A stretch of DNA of 32,376 nucleotides from JBOGDS01 sp050743075 (GTDB lineage Bacteria > Actinomycetota > Actinomycetes > Jiangellales > Jiangellaceae): NCBI GenBank assembly GCA_050743075.1, contig JBOGDS010000039.1, positions 1 through 32,376 on the forward strand. Direction: 5' to 3'. The first letter of the stretch is position 1. Every line of letters begins with the position of its first letter. The translations under genes and the position numbers were made by a program. This document shows positions 15,448 to 22,759 of the stretch, one piece after another. The notes beneath the pieces are model-generated. The model saw nothing but the letters and a program-made list of their open reading frames with translations, was not told the DNA's origin and ran no database searches.

Positions 15448-16688
15448 GCCTGCCTCGGAACGGCCGGGTGGAAGGTCGTCGTCGTCACCGACTCGGCGAC
15501 CACGCGACCGTGGGAGAGGACCCACCGTGGTGCGGCGTGCTCGCGCACCAGGTCGACGATCCGCTCGGCGTCGTGGATGCACAGGTTGGCCGTCGCTCCC
15601 GGTTCGACGGCGTGCCGCGGAAGACCCAGCACCCGGGCTGCCTGCGTCGTGACCATGTCGAGCAGCCGAGCCTGGTCGCTGCTCGACCGCATGTCGAGCA
15701 GGTGCGACGCAAGGAATGCGACCTCCAGCATGTTGTGCCGACCGTACGGGTAGTAGGCGTCCTCGATGTCGTCCTGTCCCAGGGCCGTCGACAGGCCCGC
15801 GCCTTCGAACCGGTCAACGGGCAGAGCCAGCGGTCCGGTGTGCGGGTCGGAGACGAAGCAGAGACCCGACCTGGCGGCATGCGCCATCAGCCGCAGGATG
15901 GCCGGCTCGGGGTAGAGCGCGATGGCCCGCGCATGGCACGCCACGCCTCGCCCCACCAGCTCATGCCGCAGCATCGCCTCGGCCAGCATCTCGGTGGTGC
16001 GCAATGACGGGTCACCCGCGTCGTCGACCAGCATCGCGACCCGCCGGCCGGTACGTGCGGCCAGCCCGCACGCCCACTCGACGTGCTGGCGAGCCTCGGC
16101 CTCGGTGTGCTCGATCCAGGGGATTCCGCCGACGATGTCGGCGCCCTGGTCGAGGGCCTGCTCACACAGCTCGGCAGCGCCGGGGTCACGCAGCAGGCCG
16201 TCCTGCGGAAAGGCGACGACGCGCACGTCGAGGACGTCACGAAACTCCTCCCGCGCTGCGAGGACCGCGTGCAGTCCTTCGAGCCGCGCCGCCGTGTCGA
16301 CGTCGACGAAGGCCTCGACGTGCAGCGCGCCGTACCGCACCGCCTCCCGGAGGGCACGGCGCACGTTCGGGAGGAGGGCGTCACGCTGGTATCCGAGCTT
16401 GATCTCCCGGGCGATCTCGATCGCGGTCATGGCGCCGGCCATGCCCTCGCCGGTGTACGCCTCGATTGCGCGGTCACCCAGCAGCGGCAGCGTGTAGACC
16501 TTGTCCAGATGCATGTGTGCGTTGACGAACGACGGCGTCACGAGCCGGCCGTCGGCGTCGAGCACCCTCGCCCCGGTGCCGGCCTTGCCGACCTGGGCCA
16601 GCGTCGCAACGCGCCCGTCGGCCACGACCACGTCCACGACGCGGCCGTCGACGAGCCGTCCGGCCCGCACGATCAGGTCGTCACCCAC
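15444..16688 (-). CDS. Cytosine deaminase-like (CodA-type) metal-dependent amidohydrolase with altered site residues
   Basis: A 414-aa amidohydrolase-superfamily enzyme closest in pattern to cytosine/creatinine deaminases. It has the N-terminal beta-sandwich, VTPSFVNAHMHLDKVY (metal ligands H58 and H60), GVACHARAIALY (H252) and the signature GQDDIEDAYYPYGRHNMLEVAFL (metal Asp near residue 306). Where CodA has the HxDE motif holding a metal His and catalytic Glu, this protein reads MLVDDAGDPSLRTTEM: Leu220 replaces the His and Asp223 the Glu. Activity may therefore differ from cytosine deamination. It is the first gene of the operon with hyuA and hyuB, joined by a 4-base overlap. In creatinine breakdown a CodA-type deaminase makes N-methylhydantoin, the HyuAB substrate, so that role is plausible but unproven. 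Confidence 0.85.
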   Translation of the reverse strand: MGDDLIVRAGRLVDGRVVDVVVADGRVATLAQVGKAGTGARVLDADGRLVTPSFVNAHMHLDKVYTLPLLGDRAIEAYTGEGMAGAMTAIEIAREIKLGYQRDALLPNVRRALREAVRYGALHVEAFVDVDTAARLEGLHAVLAAREEFRDVLDVRVVAFPQDGLLRDPGAAELCEQALDQGADIVGGIPWIEHTEAEARQHVEWACGLAARTGRRVAMLVDDAGDPSLRTTEMLAEAMLRHELVGRGVACHARAIALYPEPAILRLMAHAARSGLCFVSDPHTGPLALPVDRFEGAGLSTALGQDDIEDAYYPYGRHNMLEVAFLASHLLDMRSSSDQARLLDMVTTQAARVLGLPRHAVEPGATANLCIHDAERIVDLVREHAAPRWVLSHGRVVAESVTTTTFHPAVPRQA

Positions 16689-16783
16689 GCACGGCAGTCA
16701 ACCGAGCGCGACGGCCGTACCGCGTCGGCAACCCTTGCCGATGGCCTTCGCGCCGGTCGGTGCTCGCATGTACGGTCGACGAC

Positions 16784-17605
16784 GTGCGCGTGGCCAGCCT
16801 GCATGTCTACCCGGTGAAATCGACGCGCGGCACGGACCTCAGGTGGGCCACTGTCGAGCCGTGGGGCCTGGCCGGAGACCGCCGGTGGATGGTGGTGGAC
16901 CGGGACGGCGACCTGGTGACCGGTCGCGAGGAACCACGGCTGCTGTCCGTGACCGCCCACGTCGTCGGTCCGGATCGCCTCGTCCTCGAGGGTCCGCATG
17001 CCGAGCCGATGACCGTGGTTGCTTCGGTGGCTGACCCGGCGCCGGTCCGAGTGTGGGATGTCGTGCTCGTTGCGTCGCGTCCCAGTGCGGACGCCGACGC
17101 CTGGTTCGGCAAGCTGCTCGATCGCGACGTCCGCCTGGTCTACGCCGACGACCCCACGCGCCGGTCGGTGAACCCCTCGACCGGGAGGCCCGGCGACTGC
17201 GTCAGCTTCGCCGACGGCTACCCACTTCTCCTCACGACGACGGCGTCGCTGGCTCGGCTGAACGACTGGGTCGCCGAGGAGGCCGCACTACGGGGCGAAT
17301 CAGATCCCGCGCCGCTGGTGATGGCACGGTTCGGGCCCAGCGTGGTCGTCGACACCGTCGACGCGTTCGCGGAGGACGGCTGGCGCGGGCTGCGTATCGG
17401 AGCCGTTCCGTTCCGGGTCGCCCAGGGTTGTGACCGCTGCGTGATGACGACGATCGACCCCGACACGTTGGCGAAAGGCAAGGAGCCGATCCGGACACTC
17501 GCCCGCCACCGCTCGTGGGACGGCAAGGTCTGGTTCGGTGTGAACCTCATCCCCGACCGCACCGGAACGATCGCCGTCGGCGACCCCGTCGAAGTCGCCG
17601 CCTAA
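16784..17605 (+). CDS. MOSC-domain protein (YcbX/mARC-like)
   Basis: The 273-aa protein has an N-terminal MOSC beta-barrel domain (VASLHVYPVKSTRGTDL, AGDRRWMVVDRDGDLVTGREEPRLL) followed by the MOSC molybdenum-cofactor sulfurase C-terminal-like domain (RFGPSVVVD, WRGLRIGAVPFRVAQGCDRCVMTTIDPDTL). The Cys in GCDRC is the expected molybdenum ligand. Relatives (E. coli YcbX, animal mARC) reduce N-hydroxylated bases using the cofactor. GTG 16784 is the chosen start (VRVASLHVYPVKS); GTG 16760 in the same frame is possible. It is divergent from the amidohydrolase-hyuA-hyuB operon with 95 bases between, so the two could share a control region. Its TAA overlaps the end of a sigma-factor remnant on the other strand. 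Confidence 0.88.
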   Translation: MRVASLHVYPVKSTRGTDLRWATVEPWGLAGDRRWMVVDRDGDLVTGREEPRLLSVTAHVVGPDRLVLEGPHAEPMTVVASVADPAPVRVWDVVLVASRPSADADAWFGKLLDRDVRLVYADDPTRRSVNPSTGRPGDCVSFADGYPLLLTTTASLARLNDWVAEEAALRGESDPAPLVMARFGPSVVVDTVDAFAEDGWRGLRIGAVPFRVAQGCDRCVMTTIDPDTLAKGKEPIRTLARHRSWDGKVWFGVNLIPDRTGTIAVGDPVEVAA

Positions 17606-17795
17606 CCGTCCCAAGACGCTCCTCTGGCGAGCGCCTGACGACGGCGCTGCAGGAAGTCGCGCTCGGCCGCGTTCTCGGTGCGGGCGATCGCCACGTCGAT
17701 GCCCGCGTCGCCTCGGCGTCGCGGCCAAGACGTCGCAGGAGGTCGGGGCGGACGGCGTGGAACACGTGGTAGCCCGGGCAACGGCTTGCCCGAGA
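17602..17795 (-). pseudogene. C-terminal fragment of a sigma-70-like (ECF/DUF6596-type) factor, frameshifted
   Basis: Two minus-strand frames join into the end of an ECF-type sigma factor with TPR-like tail: GYHVFHAVRPDLLRRLGRDAEA in one, then AIARTENAAERDFLQRRRQALARG to a stop at 17602 in the other. One-base changes are needed near 17776 (extra C in a C run) and near 17701-17710. Nothing of the DNA-binding regions remains. Upstream it abuts a VOC-family gene at about 17800. It is a leftover of a deleted gene; the stop overlaps the stop of the MOSC gene. Confidence 0.7.
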
Positions 17796-17802
17796 ACCCG
17801 GA

Positions 17803-18221
17803 GGCATCCCGGAGCTTCGGCAGGTGGTCCTGGACGGCACCGATGCGCGAGTGCTGGCGGAGTTCTACCGTCGGCTGTTGGGTTTGCGGTACCCGGCCTG
17901 GGGATGAGCCGCCAGCCGTCGGCGAGCCCGACCCCGTGGGCCAGGACTGGTTCGTGCTGCGTGACGCCGCCGGACGCGCCACAGTGGCGTTCCAACAGGT
18001 TGCCGCGCGACCGGCGGCAGCCTGGCCGGACGGTCCGATCCCACAGCAACTGCACGTGGACCTGACGGTGCCGACGACAGCGGAACTCGAGGTCCAACAC
18101 GAGCGGGCCCCTGGCGCTCGGCGCCCGCCTGCTCCACAACCGCTCCGACGATCCCGAAGACCCGCTTCGTGTCTACGCCGACCCTGCCGGGCATTCGTTC
18201 TGCATCTTCGTGGTGCGCTAA
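17803..18221 (+). pseudogene. VOC (glyoxalase/bleomycin resistance) superfamily protein with two frameshifts
   Basis: Three frames make one VOC-fold protein of about 135 residues: LRQVVLDGTDARVLAEFYRRLLGLRYPAWG, then DEPPAVGEPDPVGQDWFVLRDAAGRATVAFQ through LHVDLTVPTTAELEVQHERA, then LGARLLHNRSDDPEDPLRVYADPAGHSFCIFVVR and TAA at 18221. The first shift is a missing G in the run at 17900-17903, the second an extra C in the run at 18108-18111. No start codon is visible, and the start of the similarity (PELRQVV) lies right at the junction with the sigma fragment, so the first codons may be lost. VOC proteins are metal-dependent dioxygenases, isomerases or resistance proteins; this one's substrate is unknown. 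Confidence 0.8.
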
Positions 18222-19003
18222 CGCAGCCGTTCGGTCAGGAAGTCTTCCCAGGTCCGCTGCCCGACTGCCCGTTCGGGGGCGAGGTTGGCCCCGGTCCGGT
18301 ACGCGCGGGCGGCCTTACCGGGGGTTCTGACGGGCATGATCAGCCGGTGCCGGTGTGTGGCCTTCAGGTAACTGCGCACGAGCTCCTTCATCTCATACAC
18401 GCGCGGTCCGCCGATGTCGGGCACCAGGCCCGACGGCTCGCCGAGCGAGAGCTCGACCAATCGGGTCGCCACGTCACGGGCATCGACCGGCTGGAACCGG
18501 ACGCCGGCAAAGGTCGGCACCACAGGCAGCCTCGCCATTGGCTGAACCAGAGCCAGCACGAAGTCGTGGAACTGGGTGGCGCGCAGGATGGTCCACGGCA
18601 GGCCGGAGTCGGACACGATCAGCTCGGCGGCCCGCTTGGCGGCGAAGTAGCCGAACATGGCACGGTCGATGCCGCTGACGACCGGGATCCGGTCGGCGCC
18701 CACGACCGAGATGTAGACCAGGTGCTTGACGCCGACCCCGGACGCCGCTCGCACCACGTTGCGGGCCTTGTCCTCGTCGCCCCTTGGCGCTGCCCGCGAG
18801 GTGCACGATGGCCTCGGCCCCGTCCACTGCGGCGTCGAGCCCTCCCTGGTGGCCAGGTCGCCGGTCACGTACTCGATGCCGTCCCTGGACTCGTGGCCAC
18901 GCCGGCTGAGCAGCCGCACTGTGCAGCCGGCCTCCCGCAAGCCAGGCACGACGATGCGCCCGAGTGTGCCGGTGCCGCCGGTGAGCAGGATGGGTGGCGT
19001 CAT
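18218..19003 (-). CDS. NAD(P)-binding NmrA/SDR-type protein with two compensating frameshifts
   Basis: A 261-aa Rossmann-fold protein of the atypical SDR/NmrA group (NAD(P)H-binding, epimerase-like). It has the nucleotide loop ILLTGGTGTLGRIVVPGL, then VRLLSRR, GVKHLVYISVVGADRIP, the helix YFAAKRAAELIVSDSGLPWTILRATQFHD and VRFQPVDARDVATRLVEL. The stretch between GDLATREG and DEDKARNV reads as unrelated residues in the main frame. The next frame encodes the expected LDAAVDGAEAIVHLAGSAKG there. So one base is lost near 18840-18846 and one gained near 18779-18783. The product is full length with a scrambled segment of about 20 residues, unless these are sequence errors. Its gene is divergent from an ECF41-like sigma factor, the classic partner arrangement. 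Confidence 0.85.
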   Translation of the reverse strand: MTPPILLTGGTGTLGRIVVPGLREAGCTVRLLSRRGHESRDGIEYVTGDLATREGSTPQWTGPRPSCTSRAAPRGDEDKARNVVRAASGVGVKHLVYISVVGADRIPVVSGIDRAMFGYFAAKRAAELIVSDSGLPWTILRATQFHDFVLALVQPMARLPVVPTFAGVRFQPVDARDVATRLVELSLGEPSGLVPDIGGPRVYEMKELVRSYLKATHRHRLIMPVRTPGKAARAYRTGANLAPERAVGQRTWEDFLTERLR

Positions 19004-19026
19004 GGCTTCTCCAATCTTGTCCGGTC

Positions 19027-19045
19027 CCGGGAGTGGATCTCCCGG
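19027..19045. promoter_or_regulatory. Small inverted repeat in the divergent gap
   Basis: CCGGGAG at 19027-19033 and CTCCCGG at 19039-19045 form a perfect 7-bp inverted repeat with a 5-base spacer, inside the 105-base gap between the NAD(P)-binding gene and the sigma gene. It could be an operator or a short 5'-UTR hairpin of the minus-strand transcript. Confidence 0.45.
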
Positions 19046-19079
19046 TCACATCAGCAGGGTTTTCGGGGTCTACCTCTAT

Positions 19080-19106
19080 GACACCCCGCGACTGAGGACT
19101 GTGACG
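19080..19106 (-). promoter_or_regulatory. Candidate ECF41-type promoter for the NAD(P)-binding gene
   Basis: On the minus strand CGTCACA (19106-19100) is followed after 16 bases by TGTC (19083-19080). The published ECF41 promoter motif is TGTCACA ... CGTC with similar spacing, so this matches at 6/7 and 3/4 positions. It points to the NAD(P)-binding gene starting 77 bases on, and it lies directly against the start of the sigma gene. Confidence 0.45.
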
Positions 19107-19108
19107 TG

Positions 19109-20102
19109 ATGGACGAGCACGAATGGTTGGCCGAGCGTTTCGAGGAGCACCGGACTCGCCTGCGAGCGGTGGCGTACCGGATGCTCGGCTCAGTGCATGA
19201 GGCCGATGACGCAGTGCAGGAATCCTGGCTGCGTCTCAGCCGCGCTCACACCAGCAAAGGTCGCGAACATTGCCGGGTGGTTGACCACGGTGGTGGCACG
19301 GGTGTGTCTGAACATGCTGCGCTCGCGCGAGTCGCGACGCGAAGAGCCTCTCGACGTGGGCGTGCACATGCCCGACCCGATCATCAGCCACGAGTCCGGA
19401 GCGACCCGGAGCACGAAGCGTTGCTGGCCGACTCGGTCGGGCTGGCGCTGCTGGTGGTGCTCGAGTCGCTGACACCGGCGGAGCGGCTCGCGGTCGTGCT
19501 GCACGACATGTTCGCCGTACCGTTCAAGGAGATCGCGCCGATGATCGAGCGATCCCCGGTCGCGGCCAGGCAGCTCGCGAGCCGCGCCCGCCGCCGGGTG
19601 CAGGGGCAGGCCCGGCACCCGACACCGACCTCACCCGCCAACGTGAAGTGGTCGACGCGTTCCTGGCCGCCGTCCGCGAGGGCGACTTCGACGCGCTCGT
19701 CGCCGTGCTCGACCCCGACGTCGTGCTACGGGCCGACGGCGGCACGCGCGCCCGCCAGACCGTCGTGATCCACGGCGCGCGGGCCGTGGCCGAGCAAGGG
19801 GTCACAGCCAGGCGGCTCGCCCCGTTCGTGCGACCCGCGCTGATCAACGGAACCGCCGGTGTCGTAGCCACTGCGGCCGGGCTGGTGTTGTCGGTCATGG
19901 GCTTCACCGTTGCGCACGGGAGGATCGTCGCCATCGACGTGCTCTACGACCCGTACGCCTGGCCGACCTCGATCTCACAGTCCTGGATGACTCACCGTAT
20001 GTTCGCGCTCGCCTGACGGGCATCCTTGATCGGCGACGGCTCCTGCCAGCGCACCTGGGTGCCACGCCGTACCGAAGGTCCGAAGCGCGGGGCCGCGCAT
20101 GA
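19109..20102 (+). pseudogene. ECF41/SigJ-like sigma factor with SnoaL-type tail, several frameshifts
   Basis: Segments in different frames assemble into one ECF sigma factor. Region 2 is EHRTRLRAVAYRMLGSVHEADDAVQESWLRL, then NIAGWLTTVVARVCLNMLRSRESRREEPL. The linker is MPDPIISHESGA. Region 4 is LTPAERLAVVLHDMFAVPFKEIAPMIERSPVAARQLASRARRRVQG. The SnoaL-like tail is VVDAFLAAVREGDFDALVAVLDPDVVLRADGG. Shifts lie near 19255-19262, 19400-19407 and in the G run at 19603-19606. A fourth near 19950-19958 would restore a DPLRLADLDLTVLDD-type end and move the stop from 20016 to about 20102. The tail of this family modulates sigma activity. As written no full protein is made; every conserved segment remains, so recent loss or sequence error are both possible. 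Confidence 0.8.
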
Positions 20103-20121
20103 GCATCCAGTTCCGCCATGC

Positions 20122-21042
20122 CTATGACCGCTCACTGCCCGCGGGCCGGTAGGGGAACGTCGTCTCCCCCGGGCCGAGCAGCGTCTCGGCATGGCGCCGC
20201 AGGAGGGCGAGGTTTCGCTCGGCGAGGTGGTCGAAGCCCGGTGCGACGCTCGATCCGGGTGACAACGACGAGAGCGCCGTGGCCGGGTCGAGCTGCGCGC
20301 TCACCCACGACTCGTGCGTCGAGCCCCACGCCACGACCTCGGCGGTCGGCGTGACGATCATCGAGTTGCCGAAGAAGAGCACGCCGGCCGGGTCGATGCC
20401 GACCGCGTTGGCTCCCACGACGTACACGTGGTTGTCATACGCCCGCGCACGGTTCGTCAGCTCCCAGATGTCCGCCGACCGCAGCAGCGCCGACGGGCGG
20501 ACCAGGACCTCAGCCCCTTGCAGTGCCATGATCCGCGATAGCTCGGGGTAGTCACCGTCGAAGCACACCATCAGCCCGATCCGGCCCAGGTCGGTCGAGA
20601 CGACGCGGACGTCGTCGCCCGGCGTCACCCAGCCGCCGCGGGAGCGCAGTTCGGTGCAGAACGGGTGGGTCTTGCGGTAGGTGCCGAGCACCGAGCCCGA
20701 CGGGCCTGCCAGCAGGGCGGCGTTGTGCACGACGCCGCGATCCGCGCCCCGCGAGTACGTCCCCCACACCAGATGGATGCCGTGCCGGCGCGCGGCATCC
20801 GCGAACGGTGCCGACGTCGGGCCGTCGACGTCGCCGACGAGGTCCCACAGCTCTTCGGCCGAGCAGCCCGGCGTGAAACCCGTCGTCACGGTCTCCGGCA
20901 GCACCACCAGCGACGCCGCCGTCGCCTCCACGCATAGCTCCACGTAGTCGAGAGCGTGTTCGACGTTGGCCTTGATCGTCTCGGCCGTGAGCGGCTCGTG
21001 CCGTGGCTGGACCTGCACGGCCGCAGCGGTGAACGCTCGCAT
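20122..21042 (-). CDS. Carbon-nitrogen hydrolase (nitrilase superfamily amidase)
   Basis: A 306-aa cytoplasmic amidase of the nitrilase fold, which cleaves non-peptide C-N bonds via a thioester. The Glu-Lys-Cys triad is present (numbering from ATG 21042): E50 in VVLPETVTTGF, K124 in GTYRKTHPF and C160 in GLMVCFDGDYPE. Other family stretches are FADAARRHGIHLVWGTYSR, EVLVRPSAL and NRARAYDNHVYVVGANAVG. GGGAG lies 7 bases before ATG 21042; a GTG directly upstream is an alternative. N-carbamoyl-D-amino acid hydrolases and beta-ureidopropionases belong here, and with hyuAB and barbiturase nearby an N-carbamoyl substrate is attractive. Aliphatic amidase or nitrilase activity cannot be excluded. It is divergent from the metallophosphoesterase gene. 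Confidence 0.9.
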   Translation of the reverse strand: MRAFTAAAVQVQPRHEPLTAETIKANVEHALDYVELCVEATAASLVVLPETVTTGFTPGCSAEELWDLVGDVDGPTSAPFADAARRHGIHLVWGTYSRGADRGVVHNAALLAGPSGSVLGTYRKTHPFCTELRSRGGWVTPGDDVRVVSTDLGRIGLMVCFDGDYPELSRIMALQGAEVLVRPSALLRSADIWELTNRARAYDNHVYVVGANAVGIDPAGVLFFGNSMIVTPTAEVVAWGSTHESWVSAQLDPATALSSLSPGSSVAPGFDHLAERNLALLRRHAETLLGPGETTFPYRPAGSERS

Positions 21043-21100
21043 CACGACACTCCCTCACGACGCTCGGTCGGCGTCCAGCTCCACCGTAAGGTCTGTGCCC

Positions 21101-22759
21101 ATGCGTGAGCAGAGACCGCGCGACCTTTCTCCCACCGAGCTGGGCTTCACACCGCAGAAGGCCGTCCCGTGGCTCAACCCCGGGCTGCTCGTCAGCACGG
21201 GCATCCGGACGGTGTTCTCCGACCTGTTCGGTGCGTATCTCGACAAGCGCGAGATGCAGGCCGTCCTCGGCGACAACAGGCACGATCACTCCGACGCCGA
21301 GGAGCTGTGGCTCGATTACACCGCTGACGTCGGCGACGGCTTCGATGCGACCTACTCGATCGCTTCGCTGCTGGCCCGACCCACCCTCGCGGTCGACGGC
21401 CTGAAGCTCCCGCGCGGGAACGTGCTCGTCCTCGGCGGCGACCAGGTCTACCCGACGGCGTCGGGCAAGGCGTATGGCAACCGCTGGAAGGGCCCGTACA
21501 CGGCTGCGCTGCCGGTCCGGAGCGACCAGACGCCGGCGCTCTACGCGATCCCTGGCAACCACGACTGGTACGACGGGCTCACGGCATTCCTGCGCCTGTT
21601 CGCCCAGGGCGAGGCCGTCGGCGGGTGGCAGACGCGGCAGTCGCGCAGCTACTTCGCGCTGAACCTGCCGCATCGATGGTGGCTCTTCGGCCTGGACACC
21701 CAGCTCGACGTCTACCTCGACAAACCGCAACTCCGGTACTTCGAGGCAGCCGCGAAGGACCTCCAGGCCGACGACCTCGTCATCCTGTGCGCCGCCCGGC
21801 CCACCTGGGTCATCTCGCAGGAGTCGCCCGACGCCTACGACAGCATCGACTACTTCGTCCGCACCATCGTCGAGCCCACGGGTGCCCGGGTGCCGCTGAT
21901 GCTCTCCGGCGACTTCCACCACTACGCGCGGTACGCGGGCGACGGTCCGGACGGGCGCGGCCGCCAACTCGTCACCTGCGGGGGCGGCGGCGCGTACCTC
22001 GTCGGCACAGCCCATCTGCCCGAGAGCATCGCCGTGCCGCCAGCGACGACAGTGACGCGCAAGGCCAGCGAACCGCAGCGGTACGGCCTGGCCGGGACCT
22101 TCCCGACGGCGGTCGAATCACGACGGCTGGGCTGGACCGTGTTCGGCCGGCTGCCGTGGCGCAACCCTGGCTTCCTGATCCTGCTCGGCCTGATGCAGAC
22201 GCTGCTGATGTTCGCCATGCGGACCGGCCATGGCCGCTGGACCACCGCCCCGATCGTCATCGCCGTCGTAGCGGTGTTCGCCGGCACCATCCTGTTCGCG
22301 ACCGTCCAGGCGCTCGACCGGGCGCGACCGCGGCACTGGGTGGCCGCGCTGTTGCACGGCGTGCCGCACGTCGCCCTCGGTGTGGCCGGGGCCGCGGTGT
22401 GGTCCGAGCTCCCGCTCTCGCAGGTGCCGAACCCGTGGCACGTGGTCCTCGCGCTCCTGGTCTACGCGCCGGTCGTCGCGGTCCTGGACGCGTGGATCGT
22501 GAGCGCGTACCTGCTGGTGTCCAGTCGCTTCCAGGTCAACGTCAACGAGCTCTACGCCGGCATGGGCATCGAGGACCACAAGAGCTTCCTCCGGTTGCAC
22601 ATCGGGGCCGACGGATCGCTGACGCTCTACCCGGTCGCCGTGGACCGCGTTGTCCGGCGTTGGCGAGCCAACCACTACGCGCCCGACGACGCGCCGTGGA
22701 TCGTGCCCGAGGGCGAGGAGCTGTCGGCCCACCTCGCGGAGCCCCCGGTCACGCTCTGA
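21101..22759 (+). CDS. Calcineurin-like metallophosphoesterase with C-terminal membrane region
   Basis: The 552-aa protein (ATG 21101, AAGG site upstream) begins with a calcineurin-type phosphoesterase domain. Metal motifs in order are DVGDGFD (about 76-82), LGGDQVYP (111-118), PGNHDWYDGL (151-160) and LSGDFHHYARYAG (268-280). From about residue 350 come four or five hydrophobic helices (FLILLGLMQTLLMFAM, PIVIAVVAVFAGTILFATV, ALLHGVPHVALGVAGAAVW, WHVVLALLVYAPVVAVLDAWIVSAYLLV), then a soluble tail of about 85 residues. The catalytic domain is expected to face the cytoplasm, since no signal peptide precedes it. Substrate unknown; cyclic nucleotides or phospholipids are possibilities. Confidence 0.88.
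   Translation: MREQRPRDLSPTELGFTPQKAVPWLNPGLLVSTGIRTVFSDLFGAYLDKREMQAVLGDNRHDHSDAEELWLDYTADVGDGFDATYSIASLLARPTLAVDGLKLPRGNVLVLGGDQVYPTASGKAYGNRWKGPYTAALPVRSDQTPALYAIPGNHDWYDGLTAFLRLFAQGEAVGGWQTRQSRSYFALNLPHRWWLFGLDTQLDVYLDKPQLRYFEAAAKDLQADDLVILCAARPTWVISQESPDAYDSIDYFVRTIVEPTGARVPLMLSGDFHHYARYAGDGPDGRGRQLVTCGGGGAYLVGTAHLPESIAVPPATTVTRKASEPQRYGLAGTFPTAVESRRLGWTVFGRLPWRNPGFLILLGLMQTLLMFAMRTGHGRWTTAPIVIAVVAVFAGTILFATVQALDRARPRHWVAALLHGVPHVALGVAGAAVWSELPLSQVPNPWHVVLALLVYAPVVAVLDAWIVSAYLLVSSRFQVNVNELYAGMGIEDHKSFLRLHIGADGSLTLYPVAVDRVVRRWRANHYAPDDAPWIVPEGEELSAHLAEPPVTL

Noticed and set aside
13942..15753. 603-aa plus-strand open frame over hyuA
   Set aside because: Antisense shadow of hyuA; no recognisable domain.
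17678..19081. 467-aa plus-strand open frame
   Set aside because: Only its middle matches the VOC protein; the rest is antisense to the sigma fragment and the NAD(P)-binding gene.
20017..20121. Extra gene between the ECF sigma gene and the nitrilase gene
   Set aside because: The only coding signal is a possible continuation of the frameshifted sigma gene; otherwise nothing is seen.
20552..22015. 487-aa minus-strand open frame covering parts of the nitrilase and metallophosphoesterase genes
   Set aside because: It spans the divergent gap of two intact genes in a wrong frame and shows no conserved motif.
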